Source: Streptomyces sp. TG1A-8
GTDB lineage: Bacteria > Actinomycetota > Actinomycetes > Streptomycetales > Streptomycetaceae
Assembly: GCF_030499535.1 (NCBI RefSeq)
Contig: NZ_JASTLB010000001.1
Location: 3,968,001-4,032,000, forward strand
DNA: 64,000 bases
Direction: 5' to 3'
Made by a program: the position numbers and the translations under genes
The notes under the pieces: generated by a model
Databases searched by the model: none
Told to the model about the DNA's origin: nothing
The model's input: the letters and a program-made list of their open reading frames with translations, nothing else
Shown: piece by piece, positions 54,555 to 63,184 of the stretch
Layout: the number at the start of each line of letters is the position of its first letter
How positions within the stretch are numbered: position 1 is the stretch's first letter

Positions 54555-55475
54555 TCAGGCCGTGCCGGTCACCGTGACGCGGGCCAGCAGCTCCTCGTAG
54601 TCCGCGCGGTCGAACTCGCCCGCCGCGGGTGCCCGTACGGTCGCCGCCGAGAGCGCGACCGCGCGGGCCAGCCGCTCCGGCCAGGGCAGGCGGTCCACGA
54701 GCCCCGACAGCAGGCCCGCGACCGCCGAGTCGCCCGCGCCGGCCGGACTGCCGTGGAAGCGGGCGGGCGGGGCTGCGCGCCAGCGGCCCTCCGGGGTCGC
54801 GGCGAGCAGGCCCTGCGGGCCCAGGGAGGCGACCACCGCGTGGGCGCCGCGGCGACGGGCGTCCTGCGTGGCGCGCGACGGCTCGTGGGAGCCGGTGAGT
54901 TCGGCGAGTTCGTCGGCGTTGGGCTTGATGACGTCGGGGCGGGCCGCGACCCCGCGGCGCAGCGGCTCGCCGCCGGTGTCCAGCAGGACCGGGACGCCGC
55001 GCGCCCGGGCGGCGCGTATCAGGCCCGTGTACGCCCCGACCGGCACGCCCGGCGGCAGGCTGCCGCACAGGGCCACCGCCGCGGCCGTGGCCAGCAGGTC
55101 GTCGTAGCGGTCCTGGAGGGCCGACCATTCCGCCGGGGCGATCTGCGGACCCGGCTCGTCCAGCCGGGTCGTGTCGCCGGAGCGTTCGTCCACGACGGCG
55201 ATCGTGCGCCGGGTCGCCCCCGCGATCGGCACCAGCGCCTCCGTCACCCCCGGGGTGTCCGCGAGCCGGTCGCGCACCGCGCGCCCGGTGGCCCCGCCCG
55301 CGAACCCGGTGACCGTCACCTCGTGTCCGAGGGCGGCCAGCACCCGGGCCACGTTCACGCCCTTGCCGCCCGGCCGCTCCGCGACGTCCGAGACGCGGTG
55401 CGCGGTGTGCGGGCGCAGGGACCGCACGTGGTAGGTGATGTCCAGAGCGGTGTTCAGCGTGACCGTCAGGATCAC
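54555..55475 (-). CDS. PfkB-family hexose/phosphohexose kinase
   Basis: The protein is 306 aa from GTG 55475, supported by GGGGAGG 9 nt upstream; an ATG 11 codons earlier has no ribosome site. It is of the 1-phosphofructokinase/tagatose-6-phosphate kinase subgroup: VTLNTALDITYHV, ERPGGKGVNVARVLAALGHE, and the catalytic GSPAGAGDSAVAGLLSG. It phosphorylates a sugar or sugar phosphate; beside nagA and the ROK kinase an amino-sugar-derived hexose is plausible. A terminator lies between it and nagA, so it is probably transcribed separately. Confidence 0.85.
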   Translation of the reverse strand: MILTVTLNTALDITYHVRSLRPHTAHRVSDVAERPGGKGVNVARVLAALGHEVTVTGFAGGATGRAVRDRLADTPGVTEALVPIAGATRRTIAVVDERSGDTTRLDEPGPQIAPAEWSALQDRYDDLLATAAAVALCGSLPPGVPVGAYTGLIRAARARGVPVLLDTGGEPLRRGVAARPDVIKPNADELAELTGSHEPSRATQDARRRGAHAVVASLGPQGLLAATPEGRWRAAPPARFHGSPAGAGDSAVAGLLSGLVDRLPWPERLARAVALSAATVRAPAAGEFDRADYEELLARVTVTGTA

Positions 55476-55536
55476 CCGGGCCGACCTCCCCTCGCAGTCC
55501 GTCGCCATCGGTCCGGCGCCCCGATCATGCCAAAGA

Positions 55537-55572
55537 CACGGCGGCCGGCCCAGTGCGGGACCGACCGCCGTG
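55537..55572 (-). terminator. Terminator after nagA
   Basis: CACGGCGG (55537-55544) pairs with CCGCCGTG (55565-55572), and the stem extends inward with G-T pairs. It ends the ROK-nagA operon. Confidence 0.7.
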
Positions 55573-55592
55573 CCCCGAAGGGCGGGTACGGA

Positions 55593-56792
55593 TCAGGGCA
55601 GTCGGGGCGGGAGCACCCATTCGCCCCGCCGCATCACGCCCTTGAGGTCGAAGGCGTCGTCCAGCAGGAGCAGGTCGGCGTCCCTGCCGGGCTCCAGCGA
55701 GCCGACGCGGTCGGCGAGGCCGAGCAGGCGGGCCGGGTTGGCGCACAGGGCGGCGACCGCGTGTTCCACGGGCAGCCCGTCGACGGTCACCGCCCGCTTG
55801 AAGGCGCGGTCCAGGGTGAGCGTGGAGCCCGCGATCGAGCCGCCGTCCACCAGGCGGGCCACGCCCTCGCTGACCTCGACCTCCAGCGGGCCGAGCATGT
55901 AGCGGCCGTCGCCGCTGCCGGCCGCGTCCATCGCGTCCGTGATGAACGCCACCCGGGAGGGGCCCGCGTGGTGGAACGCCAACTGGAGGGCGGCCGGGTG
56001 CAGGTGCGTGCCGTCGTTGATCAGCTCGACGGTGACCCGCTCGTCCTCCAGCAGGGCGGCGACGGGGCCGGGGGAGCGGTGGCCGAGGGCGGGCATGGCG
56101 TTGAAGAGGTGGGTGGCGACCGTGGCGCCCGCGTCGATGGCCTCGACCGTCTGCTCGTAGCCGGCGTCCGTGTGCCCGACCGCGGCGATCACGCCGTGCT
56201 CCGCGAGCAGCCGCACGGAGTCGATGCCGCCCGGCAGCTCGGTGGCGAGGGTGACCATCTTCGCCCGGCCGCGCGCCGCGTCGATCAACTTGCGGACCTC
56301 GGCCGGGTCCGGGTCGCGCAGCAGCGCCTCGGAGTGGGCTCCCTTGCGGCACGGCGAGATGAACGGGCCCTCGAAGTGGATGCCCGCGATGTCGCCCTGC
56401 TCGGCCAGCTCGCTCAGCAGCCCGGCCTGCCTGACCAGCAGGTCCATCTCGTCGGTGACGGTGGAGGCGACCAGGGTGGTGGTGCCGTGCAGGCGGTGCG
56501 TGCGCAGGGCGGTCAACACGTCGTCGGCCGTACCGGAGAAGGAGGCTCCGCCGCCGCCGTGGTTGTGGATGTCCACGAAGCCGGGGATCAGCCAGTGGCC
56601 GCTCACGTCGGTGACGCGGGCGTTCTCGGGGGCGGTGGCCGCGATCCGCGCGCCCTCGACGATCACGCGGCCGTCCTGCACCGTACCGGTGGGGAGGACC
56701 ACCCTCGCACCGGTGAGCACCTGCGGCTCGTTCGTGGCCGGCCGGGCGGTCGCCCGTGTTCCCGCCGGGGCGGTGTCCCGCTCGTTGGCCAT
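55593..56792 (-). CDS. nagA: N-acetylglucosamine-6-phosphate deacetylase
   Basis: The protein is 399 aa. Metal and substrate motifs of NagA are present in order: PGFVDIHNHGGGGASF, IHFEGPFISP, AVGHTDAGYEQT, ATHLFNAMPALGHR, VAFITDAMDAAG. It turns GlcNAc-6-P into glucosamine-6-P, the first committed step of amino-sugar use, and GlcN-6-P is the DasR inducer. Its start codon overlaps the ROK stop codon by one base (TGATG), showing tight coupling. Control by the paired dre-like sites upstream of the ROK gene is likely. Confidence 0.94.
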   Translation of the reverse strand: MANERDTAPAGTRATARPATNEPQVLTGARVVLPTGTVQDGRVIVEGARIAATAPENARVTDVSGHWLIPGFVDIHNHGGGGASFSGTADDVLTALRTHRLHGTTTLVASTVTDEMDLLVRQAGLLSELAEQGDIAGIHFEGPFISPCRKGAHSEALLRDPDPAEVRKLIDAARGRAKMVTLATELPGGIDSVRLLAEHGVIAAVGHTDAGYEQTVEAIDAGATVATHLFNAMPALGHRSPGPVAALLEDERVTVELINDGTHLHPAALQLAFHHAGPSRVAFITDAMDAAGSGDGRYMLGPLEVEVSEGVARLVDGGSIAGSTLTLDRAFKRAVTVDGLPVEHAVAALCANPARLLGLADRVGSLEPGRDADLLLLDDAFDLKGVMRRGEWVLPPRLP

Positions 56793-57736
56793 CAGGTGCT
56801 TACCTCCGCGGTCGTAGGGGTGGTCGTCAGCAGGTCGCGCGCGAGCAGCCCCGCGCCCAGGCAGCCGGCGGTGTCGCCGAGGGCGGCGGGGACGATGGTG
56901 GGCGTCTTCTGGAAGGTGACCCGTTGCCGGACGGCGTCCCGCAGGGGCCGGAACAGCACTTCCCCCGCTTCGGCCAGTCCGCCACCGATGATCAGCGTGC
57001 GCGGGTCCAGCAGGGTGAGCGCGGTGATCAGCCCGTCGGCGAGCGCGTCCACCGCCTCCCGCCACACCCGCACGGCGTCCGGGTCGCCGGCGGACGCGGC
57101 CCGGGCGCAGCCGGCCGCGTCCGCCCGCACGTCCCCGCGGGCCGCTGCCCACGCCTCGCCGACGGCGGACGCGGAGGCGTACCGCTCCAGGCAGCCGCGC
57201 TGCCCGCAGGGGCACGGGATCCCGCCGGGCCGCACGACGACGTGGCCGATCTCGCCCGCGAAGCCGTGCGCGCCCGCCTCCACCCGCCCGTCCAGGCCGA
57301 TGGCGCCGGCGATCCCGGTGCCGAGCGGCACGAACAGGAACCGGTCGGCGCCCCTGCCCGCGCCGATCCGCCCCTCGGCGAGCCCGCCGGTGCGCACGTC
57401 GTGGCCGAGGGCGACGGGGACGCCGAGCCGTTCGGCGAGCAGGGCGCGCAGGGGGACGTCCCGCCAGCCGAGGTTGGCCGCGTAGACGGCGGTGCCGTGC
57501 TCCTCGTCGACGATGCCGGGGACCGCGACGCCGGCCGCGGCGGCCGGTTCGCCGTAGTGCTCCACGCCGTGGGCGCGCAGTTCGGCGGCGAAGTCGAGGA
57601 TGCCCTCCACCACCGCGCCGGGTCCGCGTTCGCGGCCGGTAGCCCGGCGGGCGCGGTGCAGCAGCGCGCCGTCGTCCCCGACGAGGGCGGCCTTCATACC
57701 GGTACCGCCCACGTCCAGGGCGATGACATGTCTCAC
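56792..57736 (-). CDS. nagK: ROK-family sugar kinase, probably GlcNAc kinase
   Basis: The protein is 314 aa without an N-terminal DNA-binding helix, so it is a kinase rather than a ROK repressor. ATP loop ALDVGGTGMKAALVG, catalytic Asp in VALGHDVRTGGLAEG, zinc-binding CPCGQRGCLERYAS and a GGGLAEAGEVL ending are visible. Coupling with nagA suggests GlcNAc as substrate, as in the S. coelicolor nagKA operon. The GTG start follows CACACT (57743-57748) at 6 nt, a -10-like placement. Confidence 0.88.
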   Translation of the reverse strand: MRHVIALDVGGTGMKAALVGDDGALLHRARRATGRERGPGAVVEGILDFAAELRAHGVEHYGEPAAAAGVAVPGIVDEEHGTAVYAANLGWRDVPLRALLAERLGVPVALGHDVRTGGLAEGRIGAGRGADRFLFVPLGTGIAGAIGLDGRVEAGAHGFAGEIGHVVVRPGGIPCPCGQRGCLERYASASAVGEAWAAARGDVRADAAGCARAASAGDPDAVRVWREAVDALADGLITALTLLDPRTLIIGGGLAEAGEVLFRPLRDAVRQRVTFQKTPTIVPAALGDTAGCLGAGLLARDLLTTTPTTAEVST

Positions 57737-57763
57737 GGACCCAGTGTGGCCCCCACACCCGAA

Positions 57764-57797
57764 AAAGGTCTAGTCCACTCATGTGGTGTAGACCTTA
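57764..57797. promoter_or_regulatory. Paired dre-like sites (DasR) between the ROK kinase and sugar-binding protein genes
   Basis: Two copies resembling the DasR site A(C/G)TGGTCTAGACCA(C/G)T lie close together: AAAGGTCTAGTCCACT (57764-57779, 13 of 16 matches) and TGTGGTGTAGACCTTA (57782-57797, weaker). They are mutually inverted, so the stretch is also one large imperfect palindrome. The position between divergent starts fits control of both nagKA and the lipoprotein gene by DasR, relieved by GlcN-6-P. Confidence 0.8.
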
Positions 57798-57806
57798 CTC
57801 GTCCGT

Positions 57807-59132
57807 ATGTTGAACGCTCGCAGGCAGGATTGGGACTTGACCGTGGATCGGCGCAGTCGTAAGGGAGCAGGAACGATCGCGGTGGTGTCCGCGCTGGGCA
57901 TGACGGCGGTGCTCGGGGGCTGTGGGAGCACGGCGTCCTCCGGCGTGACGCTCAAACTGGTCGCCGCCGACTACGGCGACTTACCGGCGAACAGCTCCAA
58001 GAAGTACTGGGACGCCCTGGTCGGGGCGTACGAGGCCGAGCACCCCGGCGTGCGGGTCCAGGTCAGCGTCTACCCCTGGAAGGACGTCGACCGCGAGGTC
58101 GAGGAGATGGTCGACGCCGGTCACGCCCCCGACCTGGCGCAGACGGACACCTACGCCGACTACGCGGCGGCGGGCGAGCTGTACCCGGCCTCCGACCTGC
58201 TCCCCATCCGCACCCAGGCGGACTTCGTCGAGCAGCTCGCCGAAGCCGGCCAGTGGAACCACACGCAGTACGGCATCCCGTTCGCCGCCTCCACCCGGGT
58301 CCTCTTCTACAACAAGACCCTGTTCGCCGAGGCCGGCATCACCCCGCCCACCGACTGGGCCGAGCTGGCCGCCGACGCCGCCGCGCTCAAGGCCGAGGGC
58401 GTGCCGTACCCGTACGCGCTGCCGCTCGGCCCCGAGGAGGCGCAGGCCGAGACCATGCAGTGGCTGCTGGGCGGTGGCGGCGACTACACCGACGACATCG
58501 GCTCCTACACCATCGACTCCGACCAGAACGTGCGGACCTTCACCTGGCTCAAGGACGAGCTGGTCGACAAGGGCCTGACCGGTCCGGTCGCCCCGGGCAG
58601 GCTCAACCGCGCGGACGCCTTCGCCGCCTTCGCCGACGGCAGGGTCGGCATGCTCGACGGGCACCCCGCGCTGGCGCAGCAGGCCGCGAAGAAGGGCGTG
58701 AAGTTCGGCATGGTCCCCGTGCCGGGCCGTACCGGTGGGGCCGGGGTGCCGCTGGGCGTCACCGACTGGATCACGGGCTTCCGGCAGAACGGGCACGCCG
58801 AGCAGATCGGCGACTTCCTCAACTACGTGTACGCGAAGAAGAACGTCCTCGGCTTCTGCCGCAGGTACGGGCTGCTGCCGGTCACCGCCTCCGCCTCCTT
58901 CGCCATGAGCACATCGGACACCGAACCGGACAAGAGCCTGCGGCCCTTCCTCCGCCAACTGCCCACCTCCGAGATGTACCCCGTCGGCAAGAGCACCTGG
59001 GCGGCGGTCAGCGCGGCCGTGAAGAAGGAGATCGGCGACGCCGTCGCCCCGGGCAACAGCCCGTCCGCCGTCCTGACCCGCCTCCAGGCGGCGGCCGCGG
59101 CCGCGGACAGCACCGCGGCCGCCGGGGGCTGA
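57807..59132 (+). CDS. ABC sugar importer substrate-binding lipoprotein
   Basis: The protein is 441 aa from ATG 57807; starting at GTG 57843 would give a more typical signal peptide (VDRRSRKGAGTIAVVSALG). The lipobox is LGGC. The mature part is a family 1 solute-binding protein (GVRVQVSVYPWKDVDREVEE, YGIPFAASTRVLFYNKTLFA, GMLDGHPALAQQAAKKG). No permease genes follow, so it must work with a transporter encoded elsewhere and probably with MsiK. The dre-like sites suggest an amino sugar or chito-oligosaccharide ligand (inference). Confidence 0.87.
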   Translation: MLNARRQDWDLTVDRRSRKGAGTIAVVSALGMTAVLGGCGSTASSGVTLKLVAADYGDLPANSSKKYWDALVGAYEAEHPGVRVQVSVYPWKDVDREVEEMVDAGHAPDLAQTDTYADYAAAGELYPASDLLPIRTQADFVEQLAEAGQWNHTQYGIPFAASTRVLFYNKTLFAEAGITPPTDWAELAADAAALKAEGVPYPYALPLGPEEAQAETMQWLLGGGGDYTDDIGSYTIDSDQNVRTFTWLKDELVDKGLTGPVAPGRLNRADAFAAFADGRVGMLDGHPALAQQAAKKGVKFGMVPVPGRTGGAGVPLGVTDWITGFRQNGHAEQIGDFLNYVYAKKNVLGFCRRYGLLPVTASASFAMSTSDTEPDKSLRPFLRQLPTSEMYPVGKSTWAAVSAAVKKEIGDAVAPGNSPSAVLTRLQAAAAAADSTAAAGG

Positions 59133-59167
59133 GCCGGTTGTCGGTGCCCGGCGTTACGGTGGTCCCC

Positions 59168-59392
59168 ATGGAACTGGGCAGCCGCGAAGAGGCCATCCTC
59201 GCCCTGGAGCGCCGGGGCTTTCCCGGCCCCGGCGCGAAGGAACGGGCGATACGCGAGGAGCTGGGACTGGCCCCGGTCCGCTACTACCAACTCCTCAACG
59301 CCCTGCTGGACGACGCGCGGGCGCTCGCGCTGGACCCGGTGACGGTGAACCGGCTGCGCCGGGTGCGCGAGGCACGGCGGGCGGAGCGCTGA
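59168..59392 (+). CDS. DUF3263 domain protein
   Basis: The protein is 74 aa, a single DUF3263 domain (ILALERRGFPGPGAKERAIR, EELGLAPVRYYQLLNALLDD and a basic end). It resembles a helix-turn-helix protein but no DNA target is known. It is regularly located near otsA/otsB in actinobacteria. TACGGT (59155-59160) lies 7 nt before the ATG, so the mRNA may be leaderless. Confidence 0.85.
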   Translation: MELGSREEAILALERRGFPGPGAKERAIREELGLAPVRYYQLLNALLDDARALALDPVTVNRLRRVREARRAER

Positions 59393-59454
59393 GGCGCCGG
59401 GCGCCGGTGCGCGCTCCCAGGCGTGAGCCGTCCCGCACTGGATAGTGTCGCTGT

Positions 59455-60300
59455 ATGGACTCTCTGCCGAACCCGGAGACCAAGGCCGGTCGGGACGGAC
59501 TGCGGGCACTGCTCGCCGGACCCCGCGGCGCCGTGGTCGGACTCGACTTCGACGGCACGCTCGCCCCGATCGTCGCCGACCCCGAGCAGGCCCGCGCCCA
59601 CCCCGGCGCCGTCCCCGCGCTCGCCGCCCTCGCCCCGCGGGTGTCCTCGGTCGCCGTGATCACCGGTCGGCCCGCCGCGGTCGCGGTGCGCAACGGCGGC
59701 TTCGCGGGCGTGCCCGGACTGGAGCACCTGGTGGTCCTCGGCCACTACGGCGCCGAACGCTGGGACGCCGTCACCGGCACGGTCAGCGCCCCCGCCCCGC
59801 ACCCCGGGGTGGCCGCCGTCCGCGCCGGGCTGCCGGACCTGCTGGAGCGCGCCGGCGCCGCGCGGGGCACGTGGATCGAGGAGAAGGGGCGGGCCGTGGC
59901 GGTCCACACCCGCCGCGCCGAGGACCCGCAGGCCGCCTTCGAGGCCCTGCGCGTCCCCCTCGCCAACCTCGCCACCCGGCACGGCCTGATCGTCGAACCG
60001 GGCCGCCTGGTCCTGGAACTGCGCCCGCCGGGCATGGACAAGGGCGTCGCCCTGCTCGACCACGTCCGCGCCACCGGCGCCGGGTGCGTCCTCTACGCCG
60101 GCGACGACCTCGGTGACCTCCCGGCCTTCGCGGCCGTGGAGAAACTCCGCTCCGACGGCATCCCGGGCCTGTTGGTCTGCAGCGGCAGCGCGGAGGCCCC
60201 GGAACTGTCCGAACGCGCCGACCTGGTGGTCGACGGCCCCGGGGGAGTCGTCCACCTGCTCTCCGCGCTGGCGGCGGCCGTCGGCACGTCCGGCGGGTGA
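59455..60300 (+). CDS. otsB: Trehalose-6-phosphate phosphatase
   Basis: The protein is 281 aa, HAD superfamily: catalytic [39 protein letters not shown] and [12 protein letters not shown]. It removes phosphate from trehalose-6-phosphate to give trehalose, the main spore and stress sugar. TAGTGT (59443-59448) lies 6 nt before the ATG. It converges on otsA, which supplies its substrate. Confidence 0.93.
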   Translation: MDSLPNPETKAGRDGLRALLAGPRGAVVGLDFDGTLAPIVADPEQARAHPGAVPALAALAPRVSSVAVITGRPAAVAVRNGGFAGVPGLEHLVVLGHYGAERWDAVTGTVSAPAPHPGVAAVRAGLPDLLERAGAARGTWIEEKGRAVAVHTRRAEDPQAAFEALRVPLANLATRHGLIVEPGRLVLELRPPGMDKGVALLDHVRATGAGCVLYAGDDLGDLPAFAAVEKLRSDGIPGLLVCSGSAEAPELSERADLVVDGPGGVVHLLSALAAAVGTSGG

Positions 60301-60305
60301 GGAAG

Positions 60306-60332
60306 GGGCCCGCCGCGGTCCGCGGCGGGCCC
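60306..60332. terminator. Hairpin between otsB and otsA
   Basis: GGGCCCGCCGCGG (60306-60318) is followed after one base by its exact complement (60320-60332). It can end transcription from otsB and from otsA. Confidence 0.75.
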
Positions 60333-60380
60333 GGGCGGCGGCGGTCAGCCGGGGAAGGCCCGGAGGACCGCCGGGGACGC

Positions 60381-60414
60381 CGGTCAGCCGGGCTGTTCGG
60401 TCAGCCGGGCTGTT
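60381..60414. repeat. 17-bp tandem duplication at the otsA stop
   Basis: CGGTCAGCCGGGCTGTT occurs twice head to tail (60381-60397 and 60398-60414) and a third partial copy follows. It covers the last codons and stop of otsA, so the duplication repeats the end of the gene without altering the frame before the stop. Confidence 0.8.
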
Positions 60415-61828
60415 CGGTCAGGGCGTGCAGCTGGTCCAGGAACCACTGGGCCGGGGGCAGGGAGGTGGCCGCCGCGGCCAGCCTCTTGCAGCGTTCCGCG
60501 CGCTCGGCCTCCGGCAGGGTCAGCGCCTCGTGCAGCGCCTCGGCCGTACCCGTGACGTCGTACGGGTTCACCGCGATCGCGTCCTCGCCCAGCTCCTCGT
60601 ACGCCCCCGCCTCCCGCGACAGCACCAGGACGCAGCTCCCGTCGGAGAGGACCGGCACCTCCTTGGCGACCAGGTTCATGCCGTCCCGGATCGGGTTGAC
60701 CAGAGCCACGTCCGCGAGCCGGTAGGCGGCCAGGGAGCGCGCGAAGTCGTCCTTGACGTGCAGCACCACCGGCGTCCAGCCGGGCGTGCCGTACGCGGAG
60801 TTGATCTCCTGCGCCACCCGCTGCACCTCGGCCGTGTAGTCGCGGTACACCGCGAGGTCCTGCCGGGAGGGGTAGGCGAACGCCACGTGCACCACCCGTT
60901 CGCGCCACTCGGGGCGGGTGTCCAGCAGCTCCCGGTAGGCCAGCAGCCCCCGCACGATGTTCTTGGACAGTTCGGTGCGGTCCACCCGGACGATCGTGCG
61001 GCGGCCCTCGCCGATCTCCTCCCGGAGCGCGGCCATCCGCTCGTCCACGTCCGGCCGGTGCGCCCGCTCCCGCAGGAAGTCCGCGTCCGCACCCAGCCCG
61101 TGCACCCCGATCCGGGTGCCCGAGGGGGTGCCCGGGCCGAGCACCGCGTGGCAGCACGCCGTGAAGGCGTCCGCCCACCGGCGGGTCAGGAACGCCGCCC
61201 GGTCCGCGCCCAGGACACCGGTCAGCAGCTCGGCCGCGATGTCGTCGGGCAGCAGCCGGAAGTAGTCCGGCGGGGCCCACGGGGTGTGCGAGAAGTGGCC
61301 GATGCGCAGGTCGGGGCGGAGCCGGCGGAGCATCCGGGGGGCGAGGGCCAGGTGGTAGTCCTGGATGAGCACCGCCGCCCCCTCGGCGGCCTCCTCGGCC
61401 AGCGCCTCGGCGAACGCCTGGTTGTAGGCCCGGTACGACGCCCACTGGCGGCGGAACTCCGCGTCGAAGACCGGCTCCAGCGGGGTCTGGTACAGCAGGT
61501 GGTGGACGAACCAGAGCACCGAGTTGGCGATGCCGTTGTAGGCGTCGGCGTGCACGGCCGCGTCGACGTCGAGCATCCGCACCCGCTGCCCGCCGGTCTC
61601 CTCGGCCGGCAGCAGGCCGCCCCCGGCGCGCCGGACGGCCGCGCGGTCGCCGTCGCCGAGCGCGGCGCACACCCAGACCGCGTCCGTGTCCGGCCCGATG
61701 GCCGACAGCCCGGAGACCAGTCCGCCGCCGCCGCGTTTGGCGTGCAGCGAGCCGTCCTCCTGGAGCTCGTACGAAACCGGGCCGCGGTTGGACGCGACCA
61801 GCACCTCAGCAGCGTGCGTGGAAGCCAT
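60401..61828 (-). CDS. otsA: Trehalose-6-phosphate synthase
   Basis: The protein is 475 aa, GT20 family: [62 protein letters not shown] and the nucleotide-sugar region [17 protein letters not shown]. It makes trehalose-6-phosphate from an NDP-glucose and glucose-6-phosphate. Start 61828 is preferred; TAGGTT (61836-61841) is 7 nt upstream, -10-like. gpgS lies 84 bp upstream on the same strand, forming an osmolyte gene group with otsB. Confidence 0.94.
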   Translation of the reverse strand: MASTHAAEVLVASNRGPVSYELQEDGSLHAKRGGGGLVSGLSAIGPDTDAVWVCAALGDGDRAAVRRAGGGLLPAEETGGQRVRMLDVDAAVHADAYNGIANSVLWFVHHLLYQTPLEPVFDAEFRRQWASYRAYNQAFAEALAEEAAEGAAVLIQDYHLALAPRMLRRLRPDLRIGHFSHTPWAPPDYFRLLPDDIAAELLTGVLGADRAAFLTRRWADAFTACCHAVLGPGTPSGTRIGVHGLGADADFLRERAHRPDVDERMAALREEIGEGRRTIVRVDRTELSKNIVRGLLAYRELLDTRPEWRERVVHVAFAYPSRQDLAVYRDYTAEVQRVAQEINSAYGTPGWTPVVLHVKDDFARSLAAYRLADVALVNPIRDGMNLVAKEVPVLSDGSCVLVLSREAGAYEELGEDAIAVNPYDVTGTAEALHEALTLPEAERAERCKRLAAAATSLPPAQWFLDQLHALTEQPG

Positions 61829-61912
61829 AGACCTCAACCTAGCCCGGCCCGGAAACACTCAAACGTACGGTCCGCTCCGGAAGGGTGCCGTACGCCGCCG
61901 TTTCCGTCCGCC

Positions 61913-62857
61913 TCACGCCACCCGGCGCGCCGCGTACTCCGCGATCTCCGCCATCGGCGGCCGCTCCTCGGTGTCCACGGAGTGGGTGCGCGGTTCGAAA
62001 CCGTCCTCGCCCCGCTCGAACTGGGTCAGGGCCGGGCGGATGAGGTGCCCGCGGGCCAGCCGCAGCTGGGCGGTGCGGTAGATGGCCGCCGCCATCCGGC
62101 CGAGCGCCTGCCCGTCCTGGTGCCGGTGCTTGCGCACCCCCACGTCCACCTGGGCCAGCGCGTCGAGCCCCACCAGGTGCAGCGCGTCCACCAGCATGCC
62201 CAGCTCCACGCCGTAGCCCACCGGGAACGGCAGCCGCTCCAGCAGGGAGCGGCGGGCCGCGTACTCGCCGCCCAGCGGCTGCACGAAGCCGGCCAGTTGC
62301 GGCCAGTGCATGTTCAGCAGCGGGCGGGCCATCAGTTCGGTGACCCGGCCGCCCTGGCCGGCCGCGCCGCCGAGCGGGCGGTCGTACATGCCCTTGACCA
62401 GGTCCACGTCCGGGTCGGTGAGCAGCGGGCCGACGATCCCGGAGACGAAGTCGGAGGAGAACTCCTTCAGGTCGGCGTCGATGAAGCAGACGATGTCCCC
62501 GCCGGTGACCAGCAGCGAGCGCCAGAGCACCTCGCCCTTGCCGGGGAGGGCGGGTATGCGGGGCAGGACGGCGTCGCGGTGGACGACCCGCGCCCCGGCG
62601 GCGGCGGCGACCTCGAAGGTGCGGTCGGTGGACCCGGAGTCGACGACGACGAGCTCGTCGACCAGCGGGACCTGCCGCATGAGGTCGTGGCGGATGACGG
62701 CGACGATGTCGCCGACCGTCCCCTCCTCGTTGAGCGCGGGCAGGACGACGGAGACGGACTGCCCGGTGCGCTGCTTGGCGGCCAGGATCCGGTGCAGCGG
62801 GCGGTCGGCCACGGACCAGGAGCGGGTGGCCAGCCAGCGCTCGACTTCTTGCAGCAC
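61913..62857 (-). CDS. gpgS: Glucosyl-3-phosphoglycerate synthase
   Basis: The protein is 314 aa, GT81 family, GT-A fold: SVSVVLPALNEEGTVGDIV, VVDSGSTDRTFEVA, the metal-binding CFIDADLKEFSSDFV and VGYGVELGMLVDAL. It links glucose to 3-phosphoglycerate, leading to glucosylglycerate, a compatible solute and precursor of methylglucose polysaccharides. GTG start with GAGGAG 11 nt upstream. It shares a divergent promoter region with thrC. Confidence 0.9.
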   Translation of the reverse strand: MLQEVERWLATRSWSVADRPLHRILAAKQRTGQSVSVVLPALNEEGTVGDIVAVIRHDLMRQVPLVDELVVVDSGSTDRTFEVAAAAGARVVHRDAVLPRIPALPGKGEVLWRSLLVTGGDIVCFIDADLKEFSSDFVSGIVGPLLTDPDVDLVKGMYDRPLGGAAGQGGRVTELMARPLLNMHWPQLAGFVQPLGGEYAARRSLLERLPFPVGYGVELGMLVDALHLVGLDALAQVDVGVRKHRHQDGQALGRMAAAIYRTAQLRLARGHLIRPALTQFERGEDGFEPRTHSVDTEERPPMAEIAEYAARRVA

Positions 62858-63025
62858 GGTCTGCGGCTCCTCACTGTCATGATCACGTGGCCCCCCGCGG
62901 GGGCCGTGTGATCCATCTCGCGGTTCGGACGACTATCTCAACTCTCCTGGCCTTCGGTTACAGTCTTGGACAACGCCGGTGACCATCGCATGTCGGGGGG
63001 CACGGGCGTTCACAACCACATACAG

Positions 63026-63165
63026 CTCATCCAGAGGGGCAGAGGGACACGGCCCGGTGAAGCCCCGGCAACCCTCCGGTCGGTACTCGTCTTCTGAAGC
63101 GAGGCTCCCGGCTCGGGAAGGTGCCAATTCCGTCTCGCGGCGAGGTGCGTCGCGAGGAAGATGAG
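63026..63165 (+). promoter_or_regulatory. SAM riboswitch (S-box, SAM-I/SAM-IV clan) before thrC
   Basis: P1 is formed by CTCATC (63026-63031) and GATGAG (63160-63165). Between them are the S-box signatures CAGAGGGGCAGAGGGA, GGTGAAGCCCCGGCAACC and AAGGTGCCAATTCC (63118-63131). Binding of S-adenosylmethionine should lower thrC expression. The ribosome site AGGAGAAAGG overlaps the 3' side of P1, pointing to translational control. The exact subclass (I or IV) is not decided by eye. Confidence 0.93.
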
Positions 63166-63184
63166 GAGAAAGGGCCTCGCCTCC

